64,000 nt of DNA, from the NCBI RefSeq assembly GCF_007830455.1, contig NZ_VLLB01000009.1, positions 62,001-126,000 of the forward strand, given 5' to 3'. The notes below the pieces were generated by a model. It was not told the origin of the DNA, did not search any database, and worked only from the letters and a program-made list of their open reading frames with translations. Below, piece after piece: positions 1 to 7,978 of this stretch; position 1 is the first letter of the stretch; every line of letters begins with the position of its first letter. The position numbers were made by a program, and so were the translations under genes. The stretch is from Pseudoduganella lurida (lineage in GTDB: Bacteria > Pseudomonadota > Gammaproteobacteria > Burkholderiales > Burkholderiaceae_D).

Positions 1-390
1 CGGCTGGGCGCGGACAATGTGCTGCAGGCGGCGCCGAAGGCCGACTACCGGCCCGAGCATGCCAACAGCTGGGTGCCCGTGCAGGAAAAGCTGCGCCCGG
101 CGGACGTGGTGGCGCAGCTGCCGCCCGGCGGCATGCCGCGCCCGGCCTGGCTGCTGCCCAAGCCGATCCCGCTGCTGGTGCGCAATCACCGGCCGTTCTA
201 CTGTTCGCCACTGCGCATGGTGTCCGCGGCCGAGCGCATCGAGGCGGGCTGGTGGGGCGAAACGCAGACGCGCGACTATTTCATCGCGCAAGGGGAGGAC
301 AACGCCCACTACTGGGTCTACCGCGAGCGCCTGCCGGGTGGCAGCGAGGACATGGAAGCGCGCTGGTACCTGCATGGCCTGTTCGGCTAG
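1..390 (+). CDS. imuB: ImuB, Y-family DNA polymerase-like protein (C-terminal part)
   Basis: Only the last 129 codons are in the window; the frame is open from base 1. The tail holds the features usual at the end of ImuB: a basic Pro-rich stretch, an RNHRPFY segment, AERIEAGWWGE, then RDYFIAQ, YWVYRERL and a terminal WYLHGLFG. ImuB is a catalytically inactive Y-family relative that bridges the sliding clamp and DnaE2 in SOS mutagenesis. The polymerase partner dnaE2 lies 16.7 kb away (17104-20346) instead of directly downstream, which is unusual. A tandem repeat begins two bases after the stop codon. Confidence 0.85.
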   Translation, partial: RLGADNVLQAAPKADYRPEHANSWVPVQEKLRPADVVAQLPPGGMPRPAWLLPKPIPLLVRNHRPFYCSPLRMVSAAERIEAGWWGETQTRDYFIAQGEDNAHYWVYRERLPGGSEDMEARWYLHGLFG

Positions 391-391
391 G

Positions 392-560
392 CATCGCGGC
401 CAGACATCGCGGCCAGACATCGCCGCCAGGCATCTCCGCCAGACATCGCGGCCAGACATCGCGGCCAGACATCGCCGCCAGACATCGCGGCCAGACATCG
501 CCGCCAGGCATCCCAGCCAGGCATCGCAGCCTGACATCGCAGCCAGGCATCGCAGCCATC
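392..560. repeat. 13-bp tandem repeat, 13 units
   Basis: Thirteen head-to-tail units of 13 bp with consensus CATCGCNGCCAGA fill 392-560. Variation is mainly at positions 7 and 11-13 of the unit, and the last unit is degenerate. The array starts right after the imuB stop and fills most of the gap to the hydrolase at 604. A 13-bp period is not a multiple of three, so it is not built by codon repetition, and open frames crossing it are by-products. Confidence 0.95.
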
Positions 561-603
561 TTGTAGCCCGGCCCGTTCCCGGGCACAGTAGCGTCACGAC
601 CCG

Positions 604-1398
604 ATGACAGGAGGCACCCTGCAGGCACGACGACTCGACTTTCCCGGCACGCACGGCGCGAAACTGGCGGCGCGCCTCGATGCCCCCGATGGCGCGGTGC
701 GCGCCTACGCGCTGTTCGCGCATTGCTTCACGTGCGGGAAGGATGTGTTCGCGGCCACCCGCATCGCCGCCGCGCTGACGGAGCATGGCATCGCCGTGCT
801 GCGCTTCGACTTCACGGGCCTGGGCGCCAGCGAAGGGGAGTTCGCCAGCACCAATTTCTCGTCGAACGTGGAAGATCTGGCCGCGGCGGCCGATTACCTG
901 CGCGTCCACTTCGCCGCGCCCCAGATCCTGATCGGCCACAGCCTGGGCGGTGCCGCCACGCTGGCGGTGGCCGGCGCGGTGCCGGAAGCGCGCGCCGTGG
1001 TGACGATCGGGGCGCCCAGCGACCCGTCGCACGTCACGCACCTGTTCCGCGACAGCATCGCTACCATCACGGCGGAAGGCGAGGCGGAAGTGCAGCTGGC
1101 GGGCCGGCCGTTCCGCATCCGCAAGCAGTTCCTCGACGACGTGGCCAGCAGCCGGCTGACACCGAAGATCGCCGCGCTGGGCAAGGCGCTGCTGGTGATG
1201 CACGCACCGGGCGACACCACGGTGGCCATCGACAACGCGATGGACATCTTCGTGGCCGCCAAGCACCCGAAAAGCTATGTATCGCTCGACACGGCCGACC
1301 ACCTGCTGACGAAGCGGGACGATGCCGTGTATGTCGCCAACCTGATTGCGGCGTGGAGCACGCGGTACCTGGCCGCGGAACCGGGTGCGGGCCGATAG
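604..1398 (+). CDS. alpha/beta hydrolase, OsmC-fusion type
   Basis: 264-residue alpha/beta hydrolase. The nucleophile elbow GHSLGG is visible near residue 113, with an HCFTCGKD segment at the oxyanion loop, [14 protein letters not shown] after strand 4, and late acid/base residues around PGDTTV and DHLLTK. This signature is characteristic of the hydrolase half of proteins that are often fused to an OsmC domain; here the OsmC part is absent and the gene stops after the hydrolase. The substrate is unknown, probably a small ester or thioester. It stands between the tandem repeat and a convergent VOC gene. Confidence 0.85.
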   Translation: MTGGTLQARRLDFPGTHGAKLAARLDAPDGAVRAYALFAHCFTCGKDVFAATRIAAALTEHGIAVLRFDFTGLGASEGEFASTNFSSNVEDLAAAADYLRVHFAAPQILIGHSLGGAATLAVAGAVPEARAVVTIGAPSDPSHVTHLFRDSIATITAEGEAEVQLAGRPFRIRKQFLDDVASSRLTPKIAALGKALLVMHAPGDTTVAIDNAMDIFVAAKHPKSYVSLDTADHLLTKRDDAVYVANLIAAWSTRYLAAEPGAGR

Positions 1399-1423
1399 GT
1401 TGCGTTCTGTAGAAGAGGGCACC

Positions 1424-1448
1424 CGGCAGGTACCGTGGCTGCCTGCCG
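1424..1448. other. hairpin between convergent genes
   Basis: Inverted repeat CGGCAGG / CCTGCCG with an 11-nt loop between the hydrolase and the oppositely oriented VOC gene. It has no T tract, so factor-independent termination is uncertain. Confidence 0.35.
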
Positions 1449-1460
1449 ATCAGCGGCCTG

Positions 1461-1835
1461 TCAGCCCGGGTTGATGACGGCTTCGATCCGATAGCCATCC
1501 GGATCGAACACGAACGCGGCGTAGTAGCCGTCGCCGTATTCCGGCCGCGGGCCGGGCAGGCCGTTGCAGCGGCCACCATGATGGAGTGCCGCCGCATGGA
1601 ACAGCTGGACCTGCGCGGGGTCGGTGGCCGTGAAGGCCAGATGGAAGCCGGGGCCGGGCACGGTCACGTGCGCGGCCAGCTTCAGGCACAGCTGGTCGTC
1701 GCCGCCCGGCAGGCCGTAGCCCACGGCTTCGTCGTCGGCAAATACCTGGCTGTAGCCGAGCGGCGCGAGCACGGCATCGTAGAAGGCCGCTGCGCGCTGC
1801 AGGTCGGCGACGGCGAGGGACAGATGGTGCAGCAT
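1461..1835 (-). CDS. VOC-family (glyoxalase-like) protein
   Basis: 124 residues starting at MLHHLSLAV, with a full-length single-module vicinal-oxygen-chelate layout: a first beta-alpha-beta half (HHLSLAVADLQRAAAFYDAVL) and a second half ending in AAFVFDPDGYRIEAV, the typical VOC ending with its metal-ligand Glu. Relatives are lactoylglutathione lyase-like proteins of unknown substrate. An upstream in-frame TTG (1841) would add two residues. There is no strong ribosome site, so the start is uncertain by those two codons. Confidence 0.85.
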   Translation of the reverse strand: MLHHLSLAVADLQRAAAFYDAVLAPLGYSQVFADDEAVGYGLPGGDDQLCLKLAAHVTVPGPGFHLAFTATDPAQVQLFHAAALHHGGRCNGLPGPRPEYGDGYYAAFVFDPDGYRIEAVINPG

Positions 1836-1938
1836 GCTCAATGCATCGCCGGCAGCAGGTCCGGAGGCATGCCGGCCGGGCTGCCGCTGCGGACCGGCAG
1901 CTCGGCAACGCTTGCCATGGCGCTGCTGCCGGAAACGC

Positions 1939-2136
1939 TCAAGCGAGCGCTTCCTTGGCGGCTTCTTCCGGCGTCAGCCCGTCGCAGTACTGGTCGCTGA
2001 ACCAGTCGCTCTCTTCCTCGATGTGGTCCTGCGCTTCCTTGACGGTGGCGCCGCCGGCGACCAGGAAACCTTCCACTTCGATACACCACTGGATGAACGC
2101 CAGCGTCTCTTCGTCCAGCTCTTCTTTCTTCGCCAT
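1939..2136 (-). CDS. small acidic protein of unknown function
   Basis: 65 residues, strongly acidic (EELDEET, HIEEESDW), probably helical and cytosolic with no signal or membrane segment. A GGGAG ribosome site lies 8 nt before the ATG. I do not recognise a family. The clear ribosome site and codon use like that of the neighbours support a real gene. It sits between the VOC and GST genes on the same strand but is separated from each by about 85-100 bp. Confidence 0.7.
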   Translation of the reverse strand: MAKKEELDEETLAFIQWCIEVEGFLVAGGATVKEAQDHIEEESDWFSDQYCDGLTPEEAAKEALA

Positions 2137-2221
2137 GTCTTTCTCCCGTCCTGTTGCAGTTATTCCGTGAATGGCGAATCGGTACGATCAGCGCTGGCCG
2201 TATTTTACCGTAGCCGCCCCA

Positions 2222-2845
2222 CTAGACCTGCCACGCCATGCCCTTCTGCACGGCCGGCCGCGCACCGACCAGGGCAATCCAGCGCTGCAGATCCGCTTTC
2301 GACGCCAGGATGTCCCCCAGCGGCGCCTGCAGGCGTTCGGTGGCGGCCTGCACCCACGTGTAGCAGGCGATGTCGGCGATGGTGTAGTCGTCGCCCGCCA
2401 CGTACTGCGAACTGCCCAGCTGCGTGTCGAGCACCGTCAGCAGGCGGTCCGCTTCCTTGACGAAACGGTCGAGCGCGAACGCATCGTCCTGCTGCGCGAA
2501 GAAGCCCAGCTGGCCCAGCATCGGTCCCAGGCCGCCGATCTGCCAGTGCAGCCACTGCATCGCCTGCCAGCGTGCCGGGCCGGACGGCGCCAGGCATTTG
2601 CCGAACTTGTCCGCCAGGTAGGTGAGGATGGCGCCGCTTTCGAACAGCGTGACCGTGCCGCCCTCGGCCCCGTCGTCCACCATCGCCGGGATCTTGTTGT
2701 TGGGCGACAGCTTCAGGAAGCCCGGCTCGAACTGCTGGTTGCGGCGCAGGTCGACGGGCACGATCTCGTACGGCTCGCCCAGTTCCTCCAGCAGGATGAC
2801 GGGCTTGCGGCCGTTCGGCGTGGTCCAGGTATGCAGGGTGATCAT
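2222..2845 (-). CDS. glutathione S-transferase, YfcG/YghU-like
   Basis: 207 residues. The N-terminal thioredoxin-like domain carries the TPNGRK motif (residues 9-14) typical of nu-class bacterial GSTs such as YfcG and YghU, followed by NKIPAMVD and FESGAILTYLAD, which form the glutathione-binding site. The C-terminal all-helical domain has the conserved YTIADIACYTWV capping segment. The family has disulfide-reductase or GSH-transferase activity. The start MITLHTW is chosen because a GGAGAG ribosome site lies 7 nt upstream. Confidence 0.9.
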   Translation of the reverse strand: MITLHTWTTPNGRKPVILLEELGEPYEIVPVDLRRNQQFEPGFLKLSPNNKIPAMVDDGAEGGTVTLFESGAILTYLADKFGKCLAPSGPARWQAMQWLHWQIGGLGPMLGQLGFFAQQDDAFALDRFVKEADRLLTVLDTQLGSSQYVAGDDYTIADIACYTWVQAATERLQAPLGDILASKADLQRWIALVGARPAVQKGMAWQV

Positions 2846-2884
2846 CGGTCGCTCTCCAATCGGGCAAAACAGTAGCGTAGCCGA

Positions 2885-2925
2885 TAAAAAAAGCGGGCGC
2901 ACGTCCCGGAGGAAGTACGCCCGCT
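2885..2925 (-). terminator. rho-independent terminator downstream of the M61 gene
   Basis: On the minus strand an 8-bp stem AGCGGGCG/CGCCCGCT with an 18-nt loop is followed by TTTTTTAT. It lies about 145 nt past the stop of the minus-strand aminopeptidase gene and before the GST promoter region. The stretch in between also holds a perfect 8-bp hairpin GCCCATCC/GGATGGGC (2974-2995). Confidence 0.7.
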
Positions 2926-3070
2926 GTTGTCGTGCAGCGCTGTCGAGCTCGTGTCACATGGGGCCAGGAAGGAGCCCATCCTTGCAGGGATGGGCCGTTA
3001 CGCGGGCATGGAGCGGGCGCCACGAACCCGCTTCACCACCATGACACGGGCTCGGCAGCTGGCAGCAGTG

Positions 3071-4975
3071 TTATTTGCGCGGCTGCAGGATCGCTTCCAG
3101 GCGGTCCGGCGTGCCTTCGATGCGTTCCAGGCGCGGGTACTTCAGGCCCTCGTGGTAGTCCAGCGACACGGTGCGGTAGTCGTTGCCGTGCTTGACGAGC
3201 AGGTCGATCGGCTTGCTGTCCTTGGTAGCGGCCGTGATGGCCGAGCGCAGCAGTTCCGGCTTGTAGGCGCGGCCGTTCACGGCCAGGATCGTGGTGTTGC
3301 CCGACAGGCCGGCCTTGAAGCCGATGCCGTCCCACACGATGGCGGCGATCTTGCCGTCGCTGCCCACCGAGAAGCCCAGCGAGTACTGGAAGTTGGCGGT
3401 CTTGCTGACGTCTTCCACGCCCTTCAGGAAATCGGTCTGCTTGTCCGTGTAGACCAGCTTCCAGCCGGCACGCGCCAGGCCGTCCAGCGGGGCCGGGCCG
3501 GTTTCCTCGATGCGTTTCTTCAGGAACGGCGCCCAGTCGAACGCCTGCAGTCCGTTCAGCGCCTTGACCACGTCGTCGAACGTGTAATGCTTCGCCACGA
3601 TCTGGCCGTTGTCGACGCCGAAGAACACGCGGGCGAAATCGTCCAGCGAGCGCTTCTCGCCGGACAGTTCACGCAGCTTGGTGTCCACGTCCAGCCAGAC
3701 CAGCGCGCCTTCCGAATAGTAATCCTCGCTGCGCTGCCAGTTTGGCCACACCTGCGGGCGGCGCTGGCTGATGATCGGATCGTTGGTGGTGTCGACCACC
3801 GTGCGCCAGCTGCGACCCTGCACGTTGGCATAGGTGGCCGCCATGTTGGCGATCATGTCGCGCACGCTTTCCTTCTTGATCAGGCCCGAGCGCGAGGACA
3901 GCACCTGGCCCCAGTACTGCGTCTGGCCTTCGTAGACCCACAGCAGGTTGTTGTCGAGCGGCGTGTTGAAGTCCGGCACGTCCTGGCCTTTCGGGCGGCG
4001 GAACTTGCCGTTCCACGAGTGCGTGAATTCGTGCGGCAGCAGCGTGCGCGTGGCTTCCGTCTTGTTCCACTCGGTGAAGTAATTCGCCTTTACGCCATTC
4101 TCGCTGGACTGGTGGTGCTCGCGGCCCACGCCGCCGAATTCGTCCGACAGCGCGAACAGGAAATCGTAGTGCGCGTAGTGCTGCGAATCGAACAGTTTAT
4201 AGGCCTGTTTCACCATCTCGCGGTGCGGCTCGATCTGCTCCGGCTTGGCGTCCAGCGCTTCCTGCGTGTCGGCCACGATGTTCAGGCGTACGGGAATCTT
4301 CGCGCCCGGATCCAGGTCGATCTGCTTGTAGTAGCGGCCCGCGAACAGGGGCGAATCGATGAAGGTTTCCAGGTCGGTCGTCTTGAACTGCACCTCGTCG
4401 CCCTGGCGCGCGGCCGTTTCCAGCGCGGTGCCGTACTGCCAGCCGGCCGGCAAGGTGAGCGTGGTCTGGATCGGGATGCGGCGCGTGCGGTAGCCGGCCG
4501 GGTACATCGTCATCGACTGCCACTGGATGCCCAGGATGTCCGGCGTCATCGCGATGCGGCCCTGGCCTGCCTCGGTCGGCGACAGGTGCTGGTATTCCAC
4601 GTCCAGCGTCTTCACGCCGCGCGGCACGTCGATCTGGAACGCGAACACGTTCAGCGGATCGCGCTTCCACGCCACCGGCTTGCCGTCGGCGGACATCTTC
4701 AGGCCGGCCATCTGGTGCAGCATGCCGGTCGGGCCGTGCTGCGCCGTCACCCACTGCGGGAACAGCAGCGTCATCCTGCCCGGCTTGACGGGGATGGACT
4801 GGCGGATGCGGAAGATGTTGCGGGCCGTGTCGGACGCATCGATCTTCATCTGGATCGTGCCCGGGTAGGGCTGGTCCAGCGGGGTCGGCAGCGGTGCGGC
4901 GTGGGCGGAGGTGGCGAAGGCAGTGGCAAACAGGGCAGGCAGGATCGCTGCGCGCAGGGAAGAGGGCATCGTCAT
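3071..4975 (-). CDS. M61-family glycyl aminopeptidase with PDZ domain
   Basis: 634 residues from MTMPSSLRA: a Sec signal peptide ending ATSAHA, a beta-rich N-terminal domain, the zinc motif HEFTH near residue 312 followed by WNGKFRRP, and a C-terminal PDZ-like region (FSVGSDGKIAAIVWDGIGFKAGL...NGR). This matches M61 glycyl aminopeptidases, which are periplasmic exopeptidases preferring N-terminal Gly or Ala. The frame stays open another 101 codons upstream, but that part lacks signal or family features, so it is left out. Neither candidate ATG (4975, 4969) has a strong ribosome site. It is divergent from hsp20. Confidence 0.88.
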   Translation of the reverse strand: MTMPSSLRAAILPALFATAFATSAHAAPLPTPLDQPYPGTIQMKIDASDTARNIFRIRQSIPVKPGRMTLLFPQWVTAQHGPTGMLHQMAGLKMSADGKPVAWKRDPLNVFAFQIDVPRGVKTLDVEYQHLSPTEAGQGRIAMTPDILGIQWQSMTMYPAGYRTRRIPIQTTLTLPAGWQYGTALETAARQGDEVQFKTTDLETFIDSPLFAGRYYKQIDLDPGAKIPVRLNIVADTQEALDAKPEQIEPHREMVKQAYKLFDSQHYAHYDFLFALSDEFGGVGREHHQSSENGVKANYFTEWNKTEATRTLLPHEFTHSWNGKFRRPKGQDVPDFNTPLDNNLLWVYEGQTQYWGQVLSSRSGLIKKESVRDMIANMAATYANVQGRSWRTVVDTTNDPIISQRRPQVWPNWQRSEDYYSEGALVWLDVDTKLRELSGEKRSLDDFARVFFGVDNGQIVAKHYTFDDVVKALNGLQAFDWAPFLKKRIEETGPAPLDGLARAGWKLVYTDKQTDFLKGVEDVSKTANFQYSLGFSVGSDGKIAAIVWDGIGFKAGLSGNTTILAVNGRAYKPELLRSAITAATKDSKPIDLLVKHGNDYRTVSLDYHEGLKYPRLERIEGTPDRLEAILQPRK

Positions 4976-5081
4976 TGGCGTGTGGTCAAGTTGGTCCAAG
5001 CCGACGAGTGTAGCACGCAGGAAATTTCGAATGTCTCGAAATGTAACAGTGCGCCTTTTTCGAAAACCATCGCAAAAACCT

Positions 5082-5109
5082 CTTGAAAGCCATCCGTGCG
5101 ACCGTATAT
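5082..5109 (+). promoter_or_regulatory. candidate heat-shock (sigma-32) promoter of first hsp20
   Basis: CTTGAAA at 5082-5088, a 13-bp spacer and CCGTATAT at 5102-5109. The -35 is a full match to the sigma-32 consensus, and the -10 matches 6 of 8 positions of CCCCATAT. It leaves about a 100-nt leader, consistent with the RNA hairpin described next. Assigned by eye. Confidence 0.4.
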
Positions 5110-5184
5110 CGGATGCACCGGTTGCCCAGAAGGGGGCCGGCAGTGAGTGCTTCAAATGTCTGGCTTTAACAGCTCTGAACACTC

Positions 5185-5213
5185 GATATCGCTTGACACA
5201 CTGAAAGGATATC
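5185..5213 (+). promoter_or_regulatory. ROSE-like RNA thermometer hairpin, first hsp20
   Basis: The leader segment GATATCGCTT pairs with the ribosome-site segment AAAGGATATC. In between are a G opposite G and a C opposite A, the mispaired arrangement of ROSE elements, in which a U(U/C)GCU stretch covers the Shine-Dalgarno and melts on heating. The loop is short. The hairpin ends 4 nt before the ATG and hides AAGGA. The same design recurs before the second hsp20. Confidence 0.6.
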
Positions 5214-5217
5214 CACC

Positions 5218-5670
5218 ATGCGTACTTTTGACCTGACCCCGCTGTACCGTACCGCCATCGGCTTCGACCGCCTGGCACAAATGCTCAACAGCGCCGAATC
5301 GCAGCCCAGCTATCCCCCGTATAACATCGAGCTCGTCTCGGAAGACCAGTACCGCATCGTGATGGCGCTGGCCGGCTTCGACCGTGCCGAGATCGACATC
5401 ACCAGCGAACGCGACACGCTGCACATCGTCGGCCGCAAGCAGAAGGATGGTGTCGAGCGCACCTACCTGCACCGCGGCATCGCGGCACGCGACTTCGAAC
5501 AGCGCTTCCAGCTGGCCACCCACGTGAAGGTCACGGGCGCGTCGTTCCAGAACGGCATGCTGACGATCGACCTGGTGCGCGAAGTGCCGGAAGCGATGAA
5601 GCCCCGCAAGATCGAAATCGGCGGCGGCAGCGACGCCCCGGCGATCGAGCAGTCGCGCGTTGCAGCATAA
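5218..5670 (+). CDS. small heat-shock protein, Hsp20/IbpA type (copy 1)
   Basis: 150 residues. A short N-terminal arm (MRTFDLTPLYRTAIGFDRL, as in IbpA/IbpB) precedes the alpha-crystallin domain (about 35-125), which ends in GMLTIDLVREVPEAMKPRKI. It is an ATP-independent holdase that forms oligomers and keeps unfolded proteins refoldable by DnaK/ClpB. It is a close paralogue of the next gene (122 bp downstream) and is preceded by a ROSE-like hairpin. The two proteins are nearly identical in the core and differ mostly in the tail (GGGSDAPAIEQSRVAA here). Confidence 0.93.
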   Translation: MRTFDLTPLYRTAIGFDRLAQMLNSAESQPSYPPYNIELVSEDQYRIVMALAGFDRAEIDITSERDTLHIVGRKQKDGVERTYLHRGIAARDFEQRFQLATHVKVTGASFQNGMLTIDLVREVPEAMKPRKIEIGGGSDAPAIEQSRVAA

Positions 5671-5687
5671 CGGCAAGCGCCACTGAC

Positions 5688-5711
5688 GGCAGCGCGCCAC
5701 GGCGCGCTGCC
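5688..5711 (+). other. strong hairpin after first hsp20
   Basis: An 11-bp perfect stem GGCAGCGCGCC/GGCGCGCTGCC with only two bases between arms, 18 bp past the stop. It lacks a T tract. It may protect the 3' end or attenuate read-through into copy 2. Confidence 0.5.
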
Positions 5712-5766
5712 ACACAACTCCTTGAACTGATCCGTACCCGCGGTTGCCCGCCTGGGGACCGCCCCC

Positions 5767-5788
5767 TTATCGCTTACTGAAAGGATAA
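5767..5788 (+). promoter_or_regulatory. ROSE-like RNA thermometer hairpin, second hsp20
   Basis: TTATCGCTT pairs with AAAGGATAA around a small ACTG loop. As in copy 1, a G-G and a C-A mismatch face the Shine-Dalgarno. The hairpin ends 3 nt before the ATG at 5792. A second stem (GCGGT..ACCGC enclosing GCCC/GGGG, 5740-5762) lies directly upstream, as multi-hairpin ROSE leaders have. Confidence 0.6.
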
Positions 5789-5791
5789 ATC

Positions 5792-6247
5792 ATGCGTACT
5801 TTCGACCTGACCCCCCTGTACCGCACCGGCATCGGCTTCGACCGCCTGGCCAGCCTGCTGAACGGCGCCGACGCGCCCAGCTACCCGCCCTACAACATCG
5901 AGCTGGTGGCGGAAGACCAGTACCGCATCGTGATGGCGCTGGCCGGCTTCGACCGTTCCGAGCTGTCCATCGACACCGAGCGCGATGCCCTCATCATCAC
6001 CGGCCGCAAGCAGAAGGACGCCAGCGAGCGCACCTTCCTGCACCGCGGCATCGCGGCCCGCGACTTCGAGCAGCGTTTCCAGCTGGCCGACCACGTGAAG
6101 GTCACCGGCGCGTCGTTCGACAACGGCATGCTGACGATCGACCTGGTGCGCGAAGTGCCCGAGGCGCTCCGTCCCCGCAAGATCGCGATCGACGGCATCG
6201 CGCCGAACAACGTGACGACCCTGGAACAGAAGCGCGACGCGGCATAA
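5792..6247 (+). CDS. small heat-shock protein, Hsp20/IbpA type (copy 2)
   Basis: 151 residues with the same architecture as copy 1: the MRTFDLTPLYRTGIGFDRL arm, alpha-crystallin domain with ALAGFDRSELSI and GRKQKDASERTFLHRGIAARDFEQRF, then a divergent tail ending LEQKRDAA. The near-identity across the core implies a recent tandem duplication that also copied the thermometer hairpin. The two subunits probably co-assemble, as IbpA and IbpB do. It has its own ribosome site (GAAAGGA) and is followed by a clear terminator. Confidence 0.93.
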   Translation: MRTFDLTPLYRTGIGFDRLASLLNGADAPSYPPYNIELVAEDQYRIVMALAGFDRSELSIDTERDALIITGRKQKDASERTFLHRGIAARDFEQRFQLADHVKVTGASFDNGMLTIDLVREVPEALRPRKIAIDGIAPNNVTTLEQKRDAA

Positions 6248-6304
6248 GCCGGCTATACAGGTAATGCACCGCCAGTGCGGCGGTGACAGGAACAGACAGT
6301 AAGG

Positions 6305-6327
6305 AAGGCCGGGGCAACCCGGCCTTT
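6305..6327 (+). terminator. rho-independent terminator of the hsp20 pair
   Basis: AAGGCCGGG / CCCGGCCTT with a GCAA tetraloop followed by TTTG, 58 bp after the hsp20-2 stop codon. Confidence 0.75.
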
Positions 6328-6433
6328 GTGCGTGCCGTTGCGCCCACGCGTGACAACGCCTGTTGTTAAGTGGCACCTAAGCTTGGGTCCTCATATTGCT
6401 ACCATCGATAACCGATTCCTCAGGAGTACAGCA

Positions 6434-7945
6434 ATGAGCAAGAACACAGTCTCGATGACGATGAAACGCCTGGTGCTGGCGCTGGTCGCGGTGGGCGCGC
6501 TCGGTGCGGGCGCCGCCATCGCCGTGCAGGAAAAACACGCTCCCGCGGCGGCCGTGCCGGCCACGCCCGTCGCCACGCAGCCGCCCGTGAACGCTGCCGC
6601 CGGCGCGCCCGCGCCCACCGCGGCGCCGATGATCGCGCTGCCCGACTTCTCCGTGATCGCCTCGCGCAACGGGCCGGCCGTGGTCAACATCAGCACCACC
6701 GGCACCGTGAAGGCGGGCTATGACGGCCGCGGTGGCGCCGAGCCCTTCGCGGACGATCCGTTCTACGAATTCTTCCGCCGCTTCCAGGGCCCGCAGGGCC
6801 GGGGCGGCGGCCGCGAGGCGCCGAGCCATGGCGTCGGTTCCGGCTTCATCGTCAGTGCCGACGGCATCATCCTGACCAACGCCCACGTGGTGCGCGATGC
6901 CAGCGAAGTGACCGTCAAGCTGACCGACCGCCGCGAGTTCAAGGCCAAGGTGCTGGGCTCGGATCCGAAGACGGACGTTGCCGTCATCAAGATCGATGCG
7001 AAGAACCTGCCGGTGGTGCCGCTGGGCCGCTCGATGGACGTGAAGGTGGGCGAGTGGGTGCTGGCGATCGGTTCGCCGTTCGGCCTGGAGAACACGGTGA
7101 CGGCCGGCGTCGTCAGCGCCAAGGGCCGTTCGCTCGACGACAGCAGCGTGCCGTTCATCCAGACCGACGTGGCCGTCAACCCCGGCAACTCGGGCGGCCC
7201 CCTGTTCAACACGAAGGGCGAAGTGGTCGGCATCAATTCGCAGATCTACAGCCAGACGGGCGGCTACCAGGGCCTGTCGTTCGCGATTCCCGTCGACGTG
7301 GCCAACCGCATCAAGGACCAGATCATCGCCACCGGCAAGGTGGTGCACGCCAGGCTGGGCGTGACGGCGCAGGAAGTGGGCCAGGAGTTTGCCGATTCGT
7401 TCGGCCTGGCCACGCCGGAAGGCGCGCTGATCGCCAATGTGGAAAACGGCAGCCCGGCCGACCAGGCGGGCCTGAAACCGGGCGACGTGATCCGCAGCGT
7501 GAACGGCCAGAAGATCGTCGGTGCCGGCGAACTGACGGCGTATGTCGCGCTGGCCAAGCCGGGCGACAAGGTGGCGCTGGACGTCTGGCGCCAGGGCAAG
7601 CAGGTGAGCCTGGCGGCCAAGCTGGGCAATGCCAACGAACGCGTGGCGGCTGTGTCGGATGCGCGCGAGCCGGCCGCCAAGCTGCGCCTCGGCCTGGCGC
7701 TGCGGCCGCTCGATCCGCTGGAGCGGCGCGAGGCAGGCCTGCCGGCCGGCCTGGTGATCGAGCAGGCGGGCGGCGCCGCGGCCAGTGCCGGCGTGCAGCC
7801 GGGCGACGTGCTGCTGTCCGTGAACGGCCGCGTCGTCAACTCGGTCGACCAGGTGCGCGACATGGTGTCGAAATCGTCGAAATCGGTGGCGCTGCTGATC
7901 CAGCGCGGCGAAGAGCGGATCTTTATTCCGGTCCGATTGGGATAA
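6434..7945 (+). CDS. Do-family (DegP/MucD-like) serine endoprotease
   Basis: 503 residues from MSKNTVSM (AGGAG ribosome site 7 nt upstream). There is an N-terminal signal/anchor (LVLALVAVGALGAGAAIAV), then an Ala/Pro-rich linker. The trypsin-like domain has triad His151 (TNAHVV), Asp181 (KTDVAVI) and Ser253 (GNSGGPLF). Two PDZ domains follow (about 285-375 and 410-500). It is a periplasmic chaperone-protease for misfolded envelope proteins. It sits 33 bp upstream of a two-component pair, suggesting co-transcription with an envelope-stress sensor. The DegP/MucD subtype cannot be resolved by eye. Confidence 0.92.
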   Translation: MSKNTVSMTMKRLVLALVAVGALGAGAAIAVQEKHAPAAAVPATPVATQPPVNAAAGAPAPTAAPMIALPDFSVIASRNGPAVVNISTTGTVKAGYDGRGGAEPFADDPFYEFFRRFQGPQGRGGGREAPSHGVGSGFIVSADGIILTNAHVVRDASEVTVKLTDRREFKAKVLGSDPKTDVAVIKIDAKNLPVVPLGRSMDVKVGEWVLAIGSPFGLENTVTAGVVSAKGRSLDDSSVPFIQTDVAVNPGNSGGPLFNTKGEVVGINSQIYSQTGGYQGLSFAIPVDVANRIKDQIIATGKVVHARLGVTAQEVGQEFADSFGLATPEGALIANVENGSPADQAGLKPGDVIRSVNGQKIVGAGELTAYVALAKPGDKVALDVWRQGKQVSLAAKLGNANERVAAVSDAREPAAKLRLGLALRPLDPLERREAGLPAGLVIEQAGGAAASAGVQPGDVLLSVNGRVVNSVDQVRDMVSKSSKSVALLIQRGEERIFIPVRLG

Positions 7946-7978
7946 ACTGCGCCGCAACGAAGAAATAAAGGAAACGAT

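Noticed and set aside
392-560. CRISPR array at the 13-bp repeat
   Set aside because: Units are contiguous without spacers and no cas gene is near.
1067-1597. 176-codon minus-strand frame across the hydrolase and VOC genes
   Set aside because: Overlaps both supported genes and encodes composition-driven sequence only.
2927-5086. 719-codon frame antisense to the M61 aminopeptidase
   Set aside because: Shadow of a high-GC gene: the composition is unnatural, no motif is present, and the opposite frame encodes a clear peptidase.
4976-5278. N-terminal extension of the M61 peptidase to 5278
   Set aside because: The extra 101 residues overlap the hsp20 leader and start region and contain no signal peptide; the Met at 4975 starts a normal one.
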